Shown one piece after another: positions 21,021 through 29,988 of a stretch of 64,000 nucleotides of DNA. The notes beneath the pieces were generated by a model, which was given only the letters and a program-made list of their open reading frames with translations, had not been told where the DNA came from and did not search any database. The position numbers and the translations under genes are program-made. Positions within the stretch are counted from its first letter, which is position 1. Every line of letters begins with the position of its first letter. Source of the stretch: Mesorhizobium sp. YM1C-6-2 (GTDB taxonomy: Bacteria; Pseudomonadota; Alphaproteobacteria; Rhizobiales; Rhizobiaceae); contig NZ_RCIZ01000009.1 in NCBI RefSeq assembly GCF_003666685.1, positions 150,528-214,527 on the forward strand. The letters run 5' to 3'.

Positions 21021-21932
21021 ATGACAACACACAGCTTCACCGCCACTGCCTGGCACAATGTGCTCGGCACCTTTCCTCCCGCTCTCACCGTGGCTTCCGG
21101 CGATACGGTGATCACCGAAACGATCGACGCGCACGGCATCGACAAGGACGGCGTGCAGCGCGCCCCTGAGCCGAATCCGATGAACGGGCCGATCTTCGTG
21201 ACCGGGGCCGAGCCGGGCGACGCACTCAAGGTCGAGATCCTGCGCATGACGCCGATCCGGGCCACCGGCTGGACGCGCGCGTCGCTCGCCGGCAACGTCG
21301 TCGAGCCGGAAGTCGTGCGCGGCCTGCCGCCGAGGGACAAGACGAACTGGCGGATCGATCGCCAGGGGCTGACCGTGACGCCGGAGCCTGCCGTGCCCGG
21401 CCTCGAGCATTTCGTCCTGCCGCTCGAACCGATGATCGGCTGTTTCGGCGTGGCGCCAGCCCTGGGACAGGCTTTCTCCACCGCGACCAGTGCCGAGAAT
21501 GGCGGCAACATGGACTACCGCGGTTTTGGTCCGGGCGCGACGGTCTGGTTCCCCGTCGCGGTGCCGGGGGCGCTGTTCTTCCTCGGCGACTGCCATGCGG
21601 CGCAGGGCGACGGCGAGATCGTCGGTACCGGCATCGAGACCTGCTTCGAGGTGGAAGTACGCCTGACCGTCGAGAAGGGCCGCAATCTGGTCTGGCCGCG
21701 CGGCGAAAGCGCCACCGACATCTTTTCGGTCGGCAATGCGAGGCCGCTCGACCAGGCTCTGCAGCACGCGACGACCGACATGTTCAACTGGCTGACCGGC
21801 GATTACGGCCTCAGCCCGGCGGCAGCGAGCCACCTCATGGGGCAGGTCGTCCGCTATGACGTCGGCAACGTCTTCGATCCGGCCTACACGATGGTCTGCC
21901 GCATCGAGAAGAAATGGCTGCCGAAGCTGTAG
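21021..21932 (+). CDS. Acetamidase/formamidase family protein
   Basis: A 303-aa member of the FmdA/AmdA family, zinc-dependent enzymes that hydrolyse small amides such as formamide or acetamide to ammonia and the acid. Family signatures seen are TGPIFVTGAEPGD-like NGPIFVTGAEPGDALKVE, GCFGVAPALG, NGGNMDYRG, and FLGDCHAAQGDGEIVGTGIE with metal-ligand candidates. The start is ATG (MTTHSFTATAWHN); the frame continues upstream through the previous gene region but without similarity. Formamidases proper are often longer, so substrate is left open. It is convergent with the sensor kinase gene. Confidence 0.88.
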   Translation: MTTHSFTATAWHNVLGTFPPALTVASGDTVITETIDAHGIDKDGVQRAPEPNPMNGPIFVTGAEPGDALKVEILRMTPIRATGWTRASLAGNVVEPEVVRGLPPRDKTNWRIDRQGLTVTPEPAVPGLEHFVLPLEPMIGCFGVAPALGQAFSTATSAENGGNMDYRGFGPGATVWFPVAVPGALFFLGDCHAAQGDGEIVGTGIETCFEVEVRLTVEKGRNLVWPRGESATDIFSVGNARPLDQALQHATTDMFNWLTGDYGLSPAAASHLMGQVVRYDVGNVFDPAYTMVCRIEKKWLPKL

Positions 21933-21950
21933 TTCTGCGGACGCCCCGGC

Positions 21951-23057
21951 TCAGGCCGACACCGGCAGTGCTTCCGGAGACGGCTCGCTGTGCTCGTTGA
22001 GCGGCAGCACGAGCGTTGATTCGACCGGAGCCGCCAGCGACCATTTGACATGGCCTGGCGAGCGCTCGACGGCGGCAATGCCGCTCAGCGACTGGGGGGT
22101 GACTCGCTGGAGCACGACACTCCCGAACCCCTTCCTCTCGGAGGCTTCCGCGTCCTCGCCGGGCGGTGCGGAAAAGCTTTCCTCCCACACCACCTGGAAC
22201 TCGCGGCCGCCTTCGGCAGCGGCGACGATCTGCCAGTTGATCGTTATGCGGCCGACATCGGTGGCCAATGCGCCGTATTTCGACGAGTTGGTTCCGAGTT
22301 CGTGGAAGGCCATGCCGAGATGCTGGACGGCGTTCGCCTGCAAGGTGACGAGCGGCCCCGAAAGGGAGATCTGCTCGTCGTGCCCGAACGGCTTCAGATG
22401 TTCCTGCAGCAGGTCAAGCAGGCTGGCGCCGACCCATTCCGAACTGACCAGTAGGTCGTGCGAGCGGGATAGCGCCATGATGCGATCGCGTATCTGCTCC
22501 TCGAACTCGCGCGGATCGGCGGCGCGCCTGCTGGTCTCGCGCACCACCGACAGGATCACCGCGAACTGGTTCTTCACGCGATGGTTGACCTCGCGCATCA
22601 GCATGCGGATACGGCGCTCGTTCTCCTTCGCCAGCGTGATGTCGCGCGCGATCTTGGAGGCGCCGATTATCTTGCCTTCCTCGTCCCTGATCGGCGAGAT
22701 GGTCAGCGAGACGGCAAGGTAAGTGCCGTCTTTGCGGCGCCGCGTCGTCTCGTAGCTCGCGACCCGCTCGCCCCGCCGCACCCGGTCGATGATCTCGGCC
22801 TCTTCGTGATGCAGGCCTTCGGGGATGAGGATCAGCACCGACTGCCCGATGGCTTCGTCGGCGGTGTAGCCAAACAGCTTCTCCGCCGCCTGGTTCCAGT
22901 CGGTGATGATGCTGTTCAGATCCTTGCCGATGATGGCGTCGTAGGAAGAATCGACGATGGCCGCCAGGCGCGCGATCGCTCGGCGTCCAGCGGCGTTGTC
23001 GGGGAGTTCGATCTTGCTCACGGCGATATAGCTAACAGCGGCTTGGACCTTGGGCAA
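21951..23057 (-). CDS. PAS-domain HWE-family sensor histidine kinase
   Basis: Soluble sensor kinase of about 368 aa. Residues 27-150 are a PAS domain with PAC tail (YDAIIGKDLNSIITDWN, IGASKIARDIT). The kinase core has the HWE-type H-box REVNHRVKNQFAVILSV (phosphorylated His near residue 160), the N-box FHELGTNSSKYGAL, and WEESFS, which supplies the W-x-E element. Such kinases often serve general stress or light signalling in alphaproteobacteria. The listed start is a TTG; a GTG at 23021 (VSKIELPDN) is equally possible. No response regulator is adjacent. Confidence 0.9.
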   Translation of the reverse strand: MPKVQAAVSYIAVSKIELPDNAAGRRAIARLAAIVDSSYDAIIGKDLNSIITDWNQAAEKLFGYTADEAIGQSVLILIPEGLHHEEAEIIDRVRRGERVASYETTRRRKDGTYLAVSLTISPIRDEEGKIIGASKIARDITLAKENERRIRMLMREVNHRVKNQFAVILSVVRETSRRAADPREFEEQIRDRIMALSRSHDLLVSSEWVGASLLDLLQEHLKPFGHDEQISLSGPLVTLQANAVQHLGMAFHELGTNSSKYGALATDVGRITINWQIVAAAEGGREFQVVWEESFSAPPGEDAEASERKGFGSVVLQRVTPQSLSGIAAVERSPGHVKWSLAAPVESTLVLPLNEHSEPSPEALPVSA

Positions 23058-23121
23058 TCACTGGCATTTCCACATGGTTGAGGCATTGCGACACCGACCC
23101 GCATGGCCGGCATCCAACCGA

Positions 23122-23970
23122 TCAGGCTGCCGATTTCCTGCGGGATGCGGCGGCCGACTTTCTCGACTTCGATTTGGCTGCCGGCTTGATGCCTTCCTTC
23201 TCCAGGCTCTTGCGCAGCACGTCGGCCAGGTTGACGACGTTCTCCTTCGGCGGCGCGGCGGGTTTCGGCAGCTTCCTGCCGGCCTTCTTGGCGTTGATCA
23301 TCTCGATCAGCGCGTTCTCGTAGCGATCCTCGAAACCGGAGGGGTCGAACTTCGCCACCTTCTTGTCGATGAGCAGTGAAGCGATCTCGATCATCTCCGG
23401 ATCGGCGTTCGGCGCCTTGATGTCCTCGAAGATGGATTTTTCGGAAACCACCTCGTTGGCGTTGCGTAGCGTCGTCATCATGAGGCCGCTGTCGCCGTAG
23501 GGCCGGATGACGACCTCGCGGCCCCGCTGATAGAGCACGATGCTGGCGCGGGCGGCGGCCTTCTTCTTCGCCAGCGCCTCGCGGATCACCGCGAAGGGCT
23601 CGCGCGACATGGCGTCGGCCGGCACGACGTAATAGGGCTTGTCCAGATAGCGCTGGTCGATCGAGGCAAGCGGCACCGTCTCGTCGACGTCCAGCGTATG
23701 CTCGGTCGCCTGCTTCAGCTTCTTCACCTCTTCCGGCTCGATGAGCAGATAGTCGCCATCCTCGAGCTGGTAGCCCTTCATCTGATCCTCGGTTTCGACC
23801 ACTTCACCGGTGATCTCGTCGACATAGGTCGATTTCACCGGCAGCCGGTCCTTGCGGTTGAGGATGCGGAAATGGATCTTTTCGGATTCGCTTGCGGCGT
23901 TGACCAGCTTGATGCCGCAGGAGACCGACCCGAACTTCAGAAATCCCTTCCAGATCGCGCGCAACGCCAT
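23122..23970 (-). CDS. ku: Non-homologous end-joining protein Ku
   Basis: Bacterial Ku, 282 aa; it forms a homodimeric ring on DNA ends and recruits LigD for double-strand break repair. The start is the ATG reading MALRAIWKGFLKFGSVSCGIKL. The core covers about residues 5-250, with DGDYLLIEPEE, VPLASIDQRYLDKPYYVVPAD and the PYGDSGLMMTTLR segment. The C-terminal 30 residues are a Lys/Ser/Ala-rich DNA-binding tail. No ligD is in the window. A small conserved gene lies 61 bases upstream on the same strand. Confidence 0.95.
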   Translation of the reverse strand: MALRAIWKGFLKFGSVSCGIKLVNAASESEKIHFRILNRKDRLPVKSTYVDEITGEVVETEDQMKGYQLEDGDYLLIEPEEVKKLKQATEHTLDVDETVPLASIDQRYLDKPYYVVPADAMSREPFAVIREALAKKKAAARASIVLYQRGREVVIRPYGDSGLMMTTLRNANEVVSEKSIFEDIKAPNADPEMIEIASLLIDKKVAKFDPSGFEDRYENALIEMINAKKAGRKLPKPAAPPKENVVNLADVLRKSLEKEGIKPAAKSKSRKSAAASRRKSAA

Positions 23971-24031
23971 TTTCAGAACTCCCGGCGGGCTTCGCCCAAG
24001 CCTGCGCAGCCGTCTCTCGCCGACATCGCGC

Positions 24032-24253
24032 TCATCCTCCGGCCCGCGCGGCTTCACGCATCAGGCGGATGACTTCGTCGGTGCCGACGATAGCCTTGCT
24101 GCGCCCGGCGATCAAAGTGGACACGACCGATATCGGGTCGCTCGCAGGGAACGTGTCCTCGAGCCCTTCGCTCAGTTGCTCCTCAAGCGTCTCGCGGTCC
24201 TCCGCGCGGCCCGGGGTGCGTCGTCGACGGCTGCCTTTTCCGTTCAATGCCAT
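24032..24253 (-). CDS. Conserved small protein of unknown function
   Basis: A 73-aa protein with a basic N-terminus (NGKGSRRRRTPGR) and a C-terminal part containing SEGLEDTFPASDPISVVST. The TFPASDP pattern recurs in short hypothetical proteins of Hyphomicrobiales. The ATG matches the family start. It precedes ku on the same strand and could be cotranscribed with it; function unknown. Confidence 0.65.
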   Translation of the reverse strand: MALNGKGSRRRRTPGRAEDRETLEEQLSEGLEDTFPASDPISVVSTLIAGRSKAIVGTDEVIRLMREAARAGG

Positions 24254-24397
24254 GATGCGTCGCCTGTTTTGCCTCGCAAGGAAACTCGGCAGGAGGCGCC
24301 TGGTTCCAACTCGCAGGATCGCGAGGCGCCCGACGGCGGATTGTCGGGAGCAAAAAGCATCTGCTACGATCCCGCCGTGCCGGGGAGGGACCGACGC

Positions 24398-24706
24398 GTG
24401 AGGAAATTCGCTTTTGCAGTGATCTTGGCGCTTGTGCCCGTGGAGGCATCGGCGATCGTCCGCTACATGGTGCAGGGCATGACATGCGCCGAGGTGCAGA
24501 ACTCGGTGGACCGCGACGGCGTGGCGATCCTCTACAGGCAGGCAAGCAAGAGCGGCGTTCCGCTCTACGACCGCTATGTCGCGAACGGATCCTTCTGCCA
24601 GGCCGGCCAGGATACGATCAAGGAAAGCGTCCCGACCGCCGATACGCAAAACTGCCGCGTGAGCAAATGCCTGGATGGAACCCGGTTCGGCGGCAACAAC
24701 CGGTAG
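24398..24706 (+). CDS. Hypothetical secreted protein
   Basis: A 102-aa protein with a clear signal peptide (RKFAFAVILALVPVEASA, cleavage after about residue 19) and four to five cysteines in the mature part (MTCAEVQ, FCQAG, NCRVSKC), suggesting disulfides in the periplasm. The GTG start has a strong ribosome site GGGGAGGGA. The frame is open far upstream, but only this part has protein-like character. A good terminator hairpin follows 19 bases after the stop. No family recognised. Confidence 0.7.
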   Translation: MRKFAFAVILALVPVEASAIVRYMVQGMTCAEVQNSVDRDGVAILYRQASKSGVPLYDRYVANGSFCQAGQDTIKESVPTADTQNCRVSKCLDGTRFGGNNR

Positions 24707-24724
24707 GACGGCACCGCAGGCGGC

Positions 24725-24753
24725 AGGAGCGGAGCCTGGGCTCCGCTCCTTTT
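24725..24753 (+). terminator. Rho-independent terminator
   Basis: A perfect 11-base stem (AGGAGCGGAGC at 24725-24735 and its complement at 24740-24750) with a four-base loop CTGG is followed by TTTTCG. It lies 19 bases after the stop of the secreted-protein gene and should end that transcript. Confidence 0.9.
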
Positions 24754-24775
24754 CGTGTTAGCTGCGCATTCCTGT

Positions 24776-24952
24776 TCAGCTTCGAGTGGAATCGAGTTGC
24801 TCGTTCTTGGTGACGACCTCCTGGGCCTTGAGATAGCTTTCGATGAGCAGCGCGTAGGACGGGAAGATCTTGGTGTAGACTTCCGCCCATTCCTGCGCGT
24901 CCGGCCGGTTCCAGGTCTTCTGGAGTTCGGAGGCCACCGCCGCCGTATCCAT
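24776..24952 (-). CDS. Small hypothetical protein
   Basis: A possible 58-aa protein starting MDTAAVASELQKTW and containing EVYTKIFPSYALLIESYLKAQEVV, a plausible amphipathic helix. A longer version from 25060 would overlap the 3' end of the aminotransferase gene. No ribosome site is seen at the short start. The reading is protein-like but unsupported by any family; it may be an old fragment. Confidence 0.35.
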   Translation of the reverse strand: MDTAAVASELQKTWNRPDAQEWAEVYTKIFPSYALLIESYLKAQEVVTKNEQLDSTRS

Positions 24953-24995
24953 CGGACAAACGTAAGTGGAAGTGTGGCTTTTCAGTTCGCTGGCC

Positions 24996-26411
24996 TCAGG
25001 TTCCGGCGAGCGCGCGGAGTTCGCCTGTGATCGAGAACAGTGCGCTGGCGTAACCGTCAACGGCGCGATCGATCTCCGATCGGGTGATCGTCAGCGGCGG
25101 CGAGAATGAGTTCGCGTCGAGGAAGGGCAGCGCGCGCGTCAGCACCCCGTTCGCCTCCGCCGCCTTGGCCGTGAGCCGGTGCGGATTGCTGCCGGTCGGG
25201 AACGGCAGGCGGCTGGCCTTGTCGGCGGTGAACTCAACGCCGATCATCAGCCCGCGCCCGCGGACTTGGCCGACGAAAGGATGGTCGGCGAGCGCGGCGC
25301 GCAGGCGGTCGAGCATGTAGGGCCCGTTGGCGGCGCTCTGCTCCACGAGGCCCTCGCGCTGGATGATGTCGAGGTTGGCGAGCGCGATAGCGCTGCCGAC
25401 GGGATGTCCGGAATAGGTGAAGCCGTGCATCACCGGTCCGGCCTTGGGCGATGCCTCCTCAAGCGCGGTCCAGATCCTGTCGGAGACGATGGTGGCGGAC
25501 ATCGGGAAGTAGGCGCTGGTGATGCCCTTGGCGGTGGTGAGGATGTCCGGCTTGAGGTTGAAGGTGCCAGTCCCGAACCAGTTGCCGGTCCGGCCGAATC
25601 CGGTGATCACCTCGTCGACCACGAAAAGGATATCGTGTTTGGCCAACAGTGCCTGCACTTTCTCGAAATAGCCGGCTGGCGGGATGAGCACGCCGCCCGT
25701 GCCCAGGATCGGCTCCGAGATGAAGGCCGCGATCGTTTCAGCACCTTCCCGCTCGATGGTCGCGGTTAGGCCCGCGACCAGCCGCTCGCAGAACGCTGTC
25801 TCGCTCTCGCCCGGTCGCGCGAAGCGGAAATAGTGCGGCGACTGCGCATGCAGCACGCCGTCGATCGGCAGGTCGAAGGCCATGTGATAGGCCGGGATGC
25901 CCGTCAGGCTCGCGCTTGCATAGGTCAGGCCGTGATAGCCGCCGAGCTGTGCGATCACCTTCTTCTTCTGCGGGCGACCCAGCAGATTGTTGTAGTGGCG
26001 GATGAGCTTGTAGGCCGTGTCGTTCGCGTCGGAGCCGGACGAGCCGAAGAACACGCGCGCCATCTGCGGCGCGCCGGAATGCTCCCGCAGCAGGCCGAGC
26101 AGCCGGTCGGCCACCCGGATGGTGGCCTCGTTGGAGCGACCGGCGAACAGATGCGCATAGCTGAGCTGGCGGATCGCATTGGCCGCCGTTTCGGCGATTT
26201 CCGGACGGCCGTAGCCGATGTTGACGCACCAGAGCCCGGCGGTAGCGTCGATGAAGGTCTTTCCGTCGCGGTTGCGCACCGTCGCGCCCTCGGCGTTGCT
26301 GACGATGGTCGGGCCATTCGCGGTCACGTCCGCGATCGAGGAGACCGGGTGAAAGACGCTGAGGCGGTCCATATCCTCGAGCGAGAAGTTGCCGTGGGTT
26401 TCCATGTTCAT
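24996..26411 (-). CDS. Class III (omega) aminotransferase
   Basis: PLP-dependent aminotransferase of about 471 aa in the omega-amino acid:pyruvate family. The start [22 protein letters not shown] overlaps the racemase stop (ATGA). Key parts are [15 protein letters not shown] for the cofactor phosphate, [15 protein letters not shown], the Asp that pairs with PLP nitrogen in [13 protein letters not shown], and the Schiff-base lysine in [16 protein letters not shown]. It would transfer an amino group from a terminal amine or beta-amino acid to pyruvate. It is the last gene of a three-gene minus-strand operon with the racemase-like and dehydrogenase genes. Confidence 0.92.
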   Translation of the reverse strand: MNMETHGNFSLEDMDRLSVFHPVSSIADVTANGPTIVSNAEGATVRNRDGKTFIDATAGLWCVNIGYGRPEIAETAANAIRQLSYAHLFAGRSNEATIRVADRLLGLLREHSGAPQMARVFFGSSGSDANDTAYKLIRHYNNLLGRPQKKKVIAQLGGYHGLTYASASLTGIPAYHMAFDLPIDGVLHAQSPHYFRFARPGESETAFCERLVAGLTATIEREGAETIAAFISEPILGTGGVLIPPAGYFEKVQALLAKHDILFVVDEVITGFGRTGNWFGTGTFNLKPDILTTAKGITSAYFPMSATIVSDRIWTALEEASPKAGPVMHGFTYSGHPVGSAIALANLDIIQREGLVEQSAANGPYMLDRLRAALADHPFVGQVRGRGLMIGVEFTADKASRLPFPTGSNPHRLTAKAAEANGVLTRALPFLDANSFSPPLTITRSEIDRAVDGYASALFSITGELRALAGT

Positions 26412-27130
26412 CCGTTCCCCTGTTCTTGTTTCGGATTGGCTTTGGCGGCCACGAGCCGCCGAAGTTCGCGCACCGCGCTGTCCGGCGTGGTGATGACCGG
26501 CAGGCCGCCGACGGACGCCTCGACCGTGGCTCGGGCACGCGCCATGGAGAATTGACCGAGCAGGATCGCGTCCGGCGACCCGCAATGCGCGCGGACCGCC
26601 TCGGCGACCAGCCCGTCATGGCTAGCGCCGTCGCCCGCCCGCAGCGCGTCGAGCGCGCCACGCGCGACCACGCAGTCCACCGAAACGGCGCTGCCCTTGT
26701 CATCGGCCATGGCACGTAGTTCCTGTTCCAGCACTGCGGCGGAGGGCTCGAAACTGACCACGATGAGGAAGCGAGCGCCGAGTTCCAGCGCGGCCGAAAA
26801 CGCGGCCTCGTTCGGCCGCAGGATCGGAATCGGGCTGCCCCGCTTTGTGGCGTCGATCGCATCGCCGAAGGCGGAGCAGGTGAACAGGATGCCGGCCGTG
26901 CGGCCGCCAACGCCTGCGCTGTCGCGCGCATAGTCGGCGAGCACCGCGATGCGGCCATTAATGGCGGCCAGATTCCCCGCCGCTTGGGCGCGATCGGCGG
27001 ACAGCGACGTGTCCAGGAGATCGAAGCACCAGGCCTCGGGCCACAGCCGCGCGAAGGCCTCCTGCGCCGGCCTGACGGACTCGTCGAGCGCGTGGACAAG
27101 CGCGATGCGTGAGTCGGATGGTGGGATCAC
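26408..27130 (-). CDS. Asp/Glu/hydantoin racemase-like protein lacking second Cys
   Basis: A 240-aa protein of the Asp/Glu racemase superfamily, which includes hydantoin racemase, arylmalonate decarboxylase and maleate isomerase. The first catalytic cysteine is present in [12 protein letters not shown] (about residue 83). At the second site, where racemases read LGC, this protein has [11 protein letters not shown], so a two-cysteine racemase mechanism is unlikely. The GTG start overlaps the upstream dehydrogenase stop (GTGA). A role as decarboxylase or isomerase is possible; hydantoinase genes on the other strand would fit a hydantoin racemase in context. Confidence 0.8.
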   Translation of the reverse strand: MIPPSDSRIALVHALDESVRPAQEAFARLWPEAWCFDLLDTSLSADRAQAAGNLAAINGRIAVLADYARDSAGVGGRTAGILFTCSAFGDAIDATKRGSPIPILRPNEAAFSAALELGARFLIVVSFEPSAAVLEQELRAMADDKGSAVSVDCVVARGALDALRAGDGASHDGLVAEAVRAHCGSPDAILLGQFSMARARATVEASVGGLPVITTPDSAVRELRRLVAAKANPKQEQGNG

Positions 27131-28065
27131 TGGCCTGCCCCCCGATGCGCGCGCAGGATGCGCATCAGGGCCGCGTCCCGCTCGCTTTCGAGATCGGAGA
27201 CCGAGCGGCCTGCGGCCTCGTCTTCGATGCCCTGCACCAGGCGTCGGCACAAGGCCTCCGTGAGGTCCGGCGTGCCGAGGGTCGCCCAGCGCCGGACCTG
27301 GCTGGGACCGAGGTGGCGCAGATAGGCGTCGAGGCCGCCCGGGCCGCCGCCCAGATGATAGGCCATGTGTGCGCCCTGCACCGACCAGCGCAGGCCCGGC
27401 CCATGAACGAGCGCGGCATCAACATCCGCCACGCTGGCGATGCCCTGGTCGACGATGTGGACCGCCTCCCGCCACAGCGCCGAAGCGAGCCGGTTGGCGA
27501 TGTGGCCGACGGCCTCCTTTTCGAGGAAGACGGGCCGTCGTTCGAGGCCGGTGAAGAACCGGTGCGCCGCGTCGCGGGTCCGGGCGTCCGGCGCGAAGAT
27601 CTCCACCAGCGGCATCAGATGCGGCGGATTGAACGGATGCGCTGTCACGAAACGCTCCTTGAGGGCGAGCGGCTCCGACAGGACCGACCAGGTCAGCGAG
27701 GATGTGCTGGAGGCGATGATCGTCTCGGGACCGATCGCGGCTTCAACCCGGGCGTAGAGCTCATGCTTGAGCGGAACCGATTCCGGCGCGTTTTCCTGCA
27801 CCCACGACGCGGAGGCGACGGCCTCCTCGATCGTGGGCGTACAGCGGATGGTTCCTTCAAGGATATCGCCGGATTCGAGCGCGCGTATCTGGCGCAAAGC
27901 ACGGTCGACGAAGGCATGAAACCCGGGAGTCCAGTCATCCGCCGGATCCCAGACGATCACGTCATGGCCATACGCGGCGAACAGTGCTGACCAGCTCTGG
28001 CCGATTAAGCCGGCGCCGAGGACGGCCACCGTGCGCCGCCCCACGTTTCCACCGTGATCTGTCAT
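27127..28065 (-). CDS. 3-hydroxyacyl-CoA dehydrogenase-type NAD enzyme (carnitine dehydrogenase-like)
   Basis: A 312-aa NAD-dependent beta-hydroxy acid dehydrogenase. The N-terminal Rossmann fold reads VAVLGAGLIGQSWSALFAAYGHDVIVWD. The catalytic region has AHPFNPPHLMPLVEIF with the active His and VGHIANRLASALWREA. This architecture is shared by L-carnitine dehydrogenase, L-gulonate dehydrogenase and short 3-hydroxyacyl-CoA dehydrogenases, so it should oxidise a beta-hydroxy acid to a beta-keto acid. That is the substrate type of the BKACE gene across the divergent promoter. Start ATG 28065 lies inside a palindrome. Confidence 0.88.
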   Translation of the reverse strand: MTDHGGNVGRRTVAVLGAGLIGQSWSALFAAYGHDVIVWDPADDWTPGFHAFVDRALRQIRALESGDILEGTIRCTPTIEEAVASASWVQENAPESVPLKHELYARVEAAIGPETIIASSTSSLTWSVLSEPLALKERFVTAHPFNPPHLMPLVEIFAPDARTRDAAHRFFTGLERRPVFLEKEAVGHIANRLASALWREAVHIVDQGIASVADVDAALVHGPGLRWSVQGAHMAYHLGGGPGGLDAYLRHLGPSQVRRWATLGTPDLTEALCRRLVQGIEDEAAGRSVSDLESERDAALMRILRAHRGAGQ

Positions 28066-28078
28066 CGTTCGGACGATG
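28063..28078. promoter_or_regulatory. Palindrome in the divergent promoter region
   Basis: CATCGT and ACGATG are exact inverse copies around TCGG, and the left arm contains the start codon of the minus-strand dehydrogenase gene. A second pair, ATGTCACT at 28095-28102 and AGTGACAT at 28133-28140, lies nearby. Together they make a plausible operator for the GntR-type regulator encoded in the island, but no binding consensus was checked. Confidence 0.35.
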
Positions 28079-28129
28079 TCATCTGCGCGACTCCATGTCA
28101 CTCCGAGTCAAGCCCGCGAACATCAGAAA

Positions 28130-28978
28130 ATGAGTGACATAACATTACATCAGAGGTCCCCGGCGAGTGCCGCGGCAGCGCGGGCTTGGTTGGAGCGTGA
28201 ACTACCGGCCGAGGCGATGCGCCTGATCTCCGTCGTTTCCTCGCTGGAGGAAGCGCTAGAGGGCGCGGACTACGTGCAGGAGTCCGCATCCGAGCAGCTT
28301 CCCCTGAAGCGTGACCTGTTCGTGCGGCTAGCCGAAGCCGCGCCAGCGTACTGCCTCTTCGCCTCATCAACCTCCGCACTGCTGCCTGATGCAATCTTCG
28401 GCGCGTTGCCGGCGGCCAATCGCTGCCTGATCGCGCATCCGGCCAACCCGCCACACGTGCTTCCCATCGTGGAGCTGGTGGGCGGCAGCGCGACATCGCA
28501 GACGACGCTCGACCGCGCGGCCGACCTGATGGCGTCGTTGGGACAGGACGTGGTGCGCGTGAAGCGCGCCGCGCCGGGATTTGTGCTGAACCGCCTGCAG
28601 GCGGCCCTAGTCGAGGAAGCGCTCGCGCTGGTCGCCAGTGGCATCGCCGATCCGGATGACGTCGACCGCACGGTCCGCTCCGGGCTGGGGCTGCGTTGGG
28701 CCTTTGCCGGCCCGTTCGAGACGATGGACCTCAACGCATCCGGCGGGTTCGCCGCCTATGCCAAGACACTTGGTCCAGCGCTGGCGGCATCCGCGCCCGG
28801 CGGTCCGGAAAGCAGCAACTGGAACGGCGAGGCGCCGTCGATGGTGGTGAACCACCGGCGGAAGTTGCTCGACATCAACGAGATTCCGACCCGGCAGCAA
28901 TGGCTCGTCGGGCGGTTGAGGGCGCTGCGCGCGCTCAAGGAAGAAAAAAACGGCATACCTGGGCAGGAGACGTCATGA
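28130..28978 (+). pseudogene. Truncated 3-hydroxyacyl-CoA dehydrogenase-type gene without NAD-binding start
   Basis: The 282-aa frame matches the same dehydrogenase family as the divergent gene from residue about 30 onward: VVSSLEEALEGADYVQES, LFASSTSALLPDAI, AHPANPPHVLPIVELVGG and APGFVLNRLQAALVEEALAL. The N-terminus starts at MSDITLHQRSPASAAAARAW, which corresponds to the second Rossmann strand. The first strand and its GxGxxG loop are absent, and the upstream sequence does not encode them. The product should not bind NAD normally, so this is a probable pseudogene, or a gene reduced during rearrangement. It overlaps the BKACE start by four bases. Confidence 0.75.
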
Positions 28979-29922
28979 GCGAGACAGTCAAGAAGAACCG
29001 CAAAGTCATCATCACCTGCGCGGTGACGGGCTCGATCCACACCCCAACCATGTCGGAACATCTGCCGATCACACCGGCGGAAATCGCGGATGGCGCGATT
29101 GGCGCCGCAGAAGCCGGCGCGGCGATCCTGCACCTTCATGCCCGCGACCCGAATGACGGCAGCCCGACTCCCTCGCCGGAGGTTTTCCAGGAGTTCCTGC
29201 CGCGCATCGCGTCGGAGACCGATGCCGTGCTGAACATCACGACGGGCGGCGGCCACAACATGACCGTTCAGGATCGGCTCGCGGCGCCGCTGCGCTTCAA
29301 GCCGGAAATGTGCTCACTCAACATGGGCTCAATGAACTTCGGCCTGTTCCCGATGCTCTCCCGCTATCCCAACTGGCGGCACGACTGGGAACCGAAGTAC
29401 TTGGAGAATTCCCGCGATTTCATCTTCCGGAACACGTTCAAGGATATCGAATACATCCTCAAGCATCTCGGCGAGGACTGCGGAACGCGGTTCGAGTTCG
29501 AGTGCTACGATATCGGCCATCTATATACTCTCGCGCACTTTCTCGACCGGGGTCTGGTGAAGGCGCCGCTGTTCGTGCAGTCGATCTTCGGCATCCTGGG
29601 TGGCATCGGCGCCACACCCGCGGACGTGATGCACATGCGCGCCACGGCGGACCGGCTGTTCGGCTCGCACTACGAGTGGTCGATCCTCGCCGCCGGCCGG
29701 CACCAGATGAGCCTTTGCACCATGGGCGCGATCCTGGGTGGAAACGTGCGTGTCGGGCTGGAGGACAGCCTGTACCTCGGCAAGGGCCAGCTCGCTCGCT
29801 CCAACGCCGAACAAGTCGCGAAGATCAAGCGGATCCTGGGCGAGCTGTCGCTCGAAGTCGCTACGCCGGCGGAAGCGCGGGCGATGCTCGACCTCAAGGG
29901 TTCATCTGAGACCGCCATCTGA
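28975..29922 (+). CDS. Beta-keto acid cleavage enzyme (BKACE, DUF849)
   Basis: A 315-aa zinc enzyme of the BKACE (3-keto-5-aminohexanoate cleavage) family. These enzymes condense a beta-keto acid with acetyl-CoA and split it into acetoacetate and a new acyl-CoA. Zinc ligands are expected in LHLHARDPNDGSP (both His, about residues 45-47); NITTGGG and EFECYDIGHLYTL are also family motifs. ATG overlaps the preceding truncated gene (ATGA). Known substrates include 3-keto-5-aminohexanoate and dehydrocarnitine. The acetoacetyl-CoA synthetase at the end of the island would use the acetoacetate formed. Confidence 0.92.
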   Translation: MSETVKKNRKVIITCAVTGSIHTPTMSEHLPITPAEIADGAIGAAEAGAAILHLHARDPNDGSPTPSPEVFQEFLPRIASETDAVLNITTGGGHNMTVQDRLAAPLRFKPEMCSLNMGSMNFGLFPMLSRYPNWRHDWEPKYLENSRDFIFRNTFKDIEYILKHLGEDCGTRFEFECYDIGHLYTLAHFLDRGLVKAPLFVQSIFGILGGIGATPADVMHMRATADRLFGSHYEWSILAAGRHQMSLCTMGAILGGNVRVGLEDSLYLGKGQLARSNAEQVAKIKRILGELSLEVATPAEARAMLDLKGSSETAI

Positions 29923-29988
29923 AGCCATCCGATCGAGTTCGGCTCTCGCTAGGGCCGCAGACAGCTGAAAGCAGGGAGAAGAGCGTTC

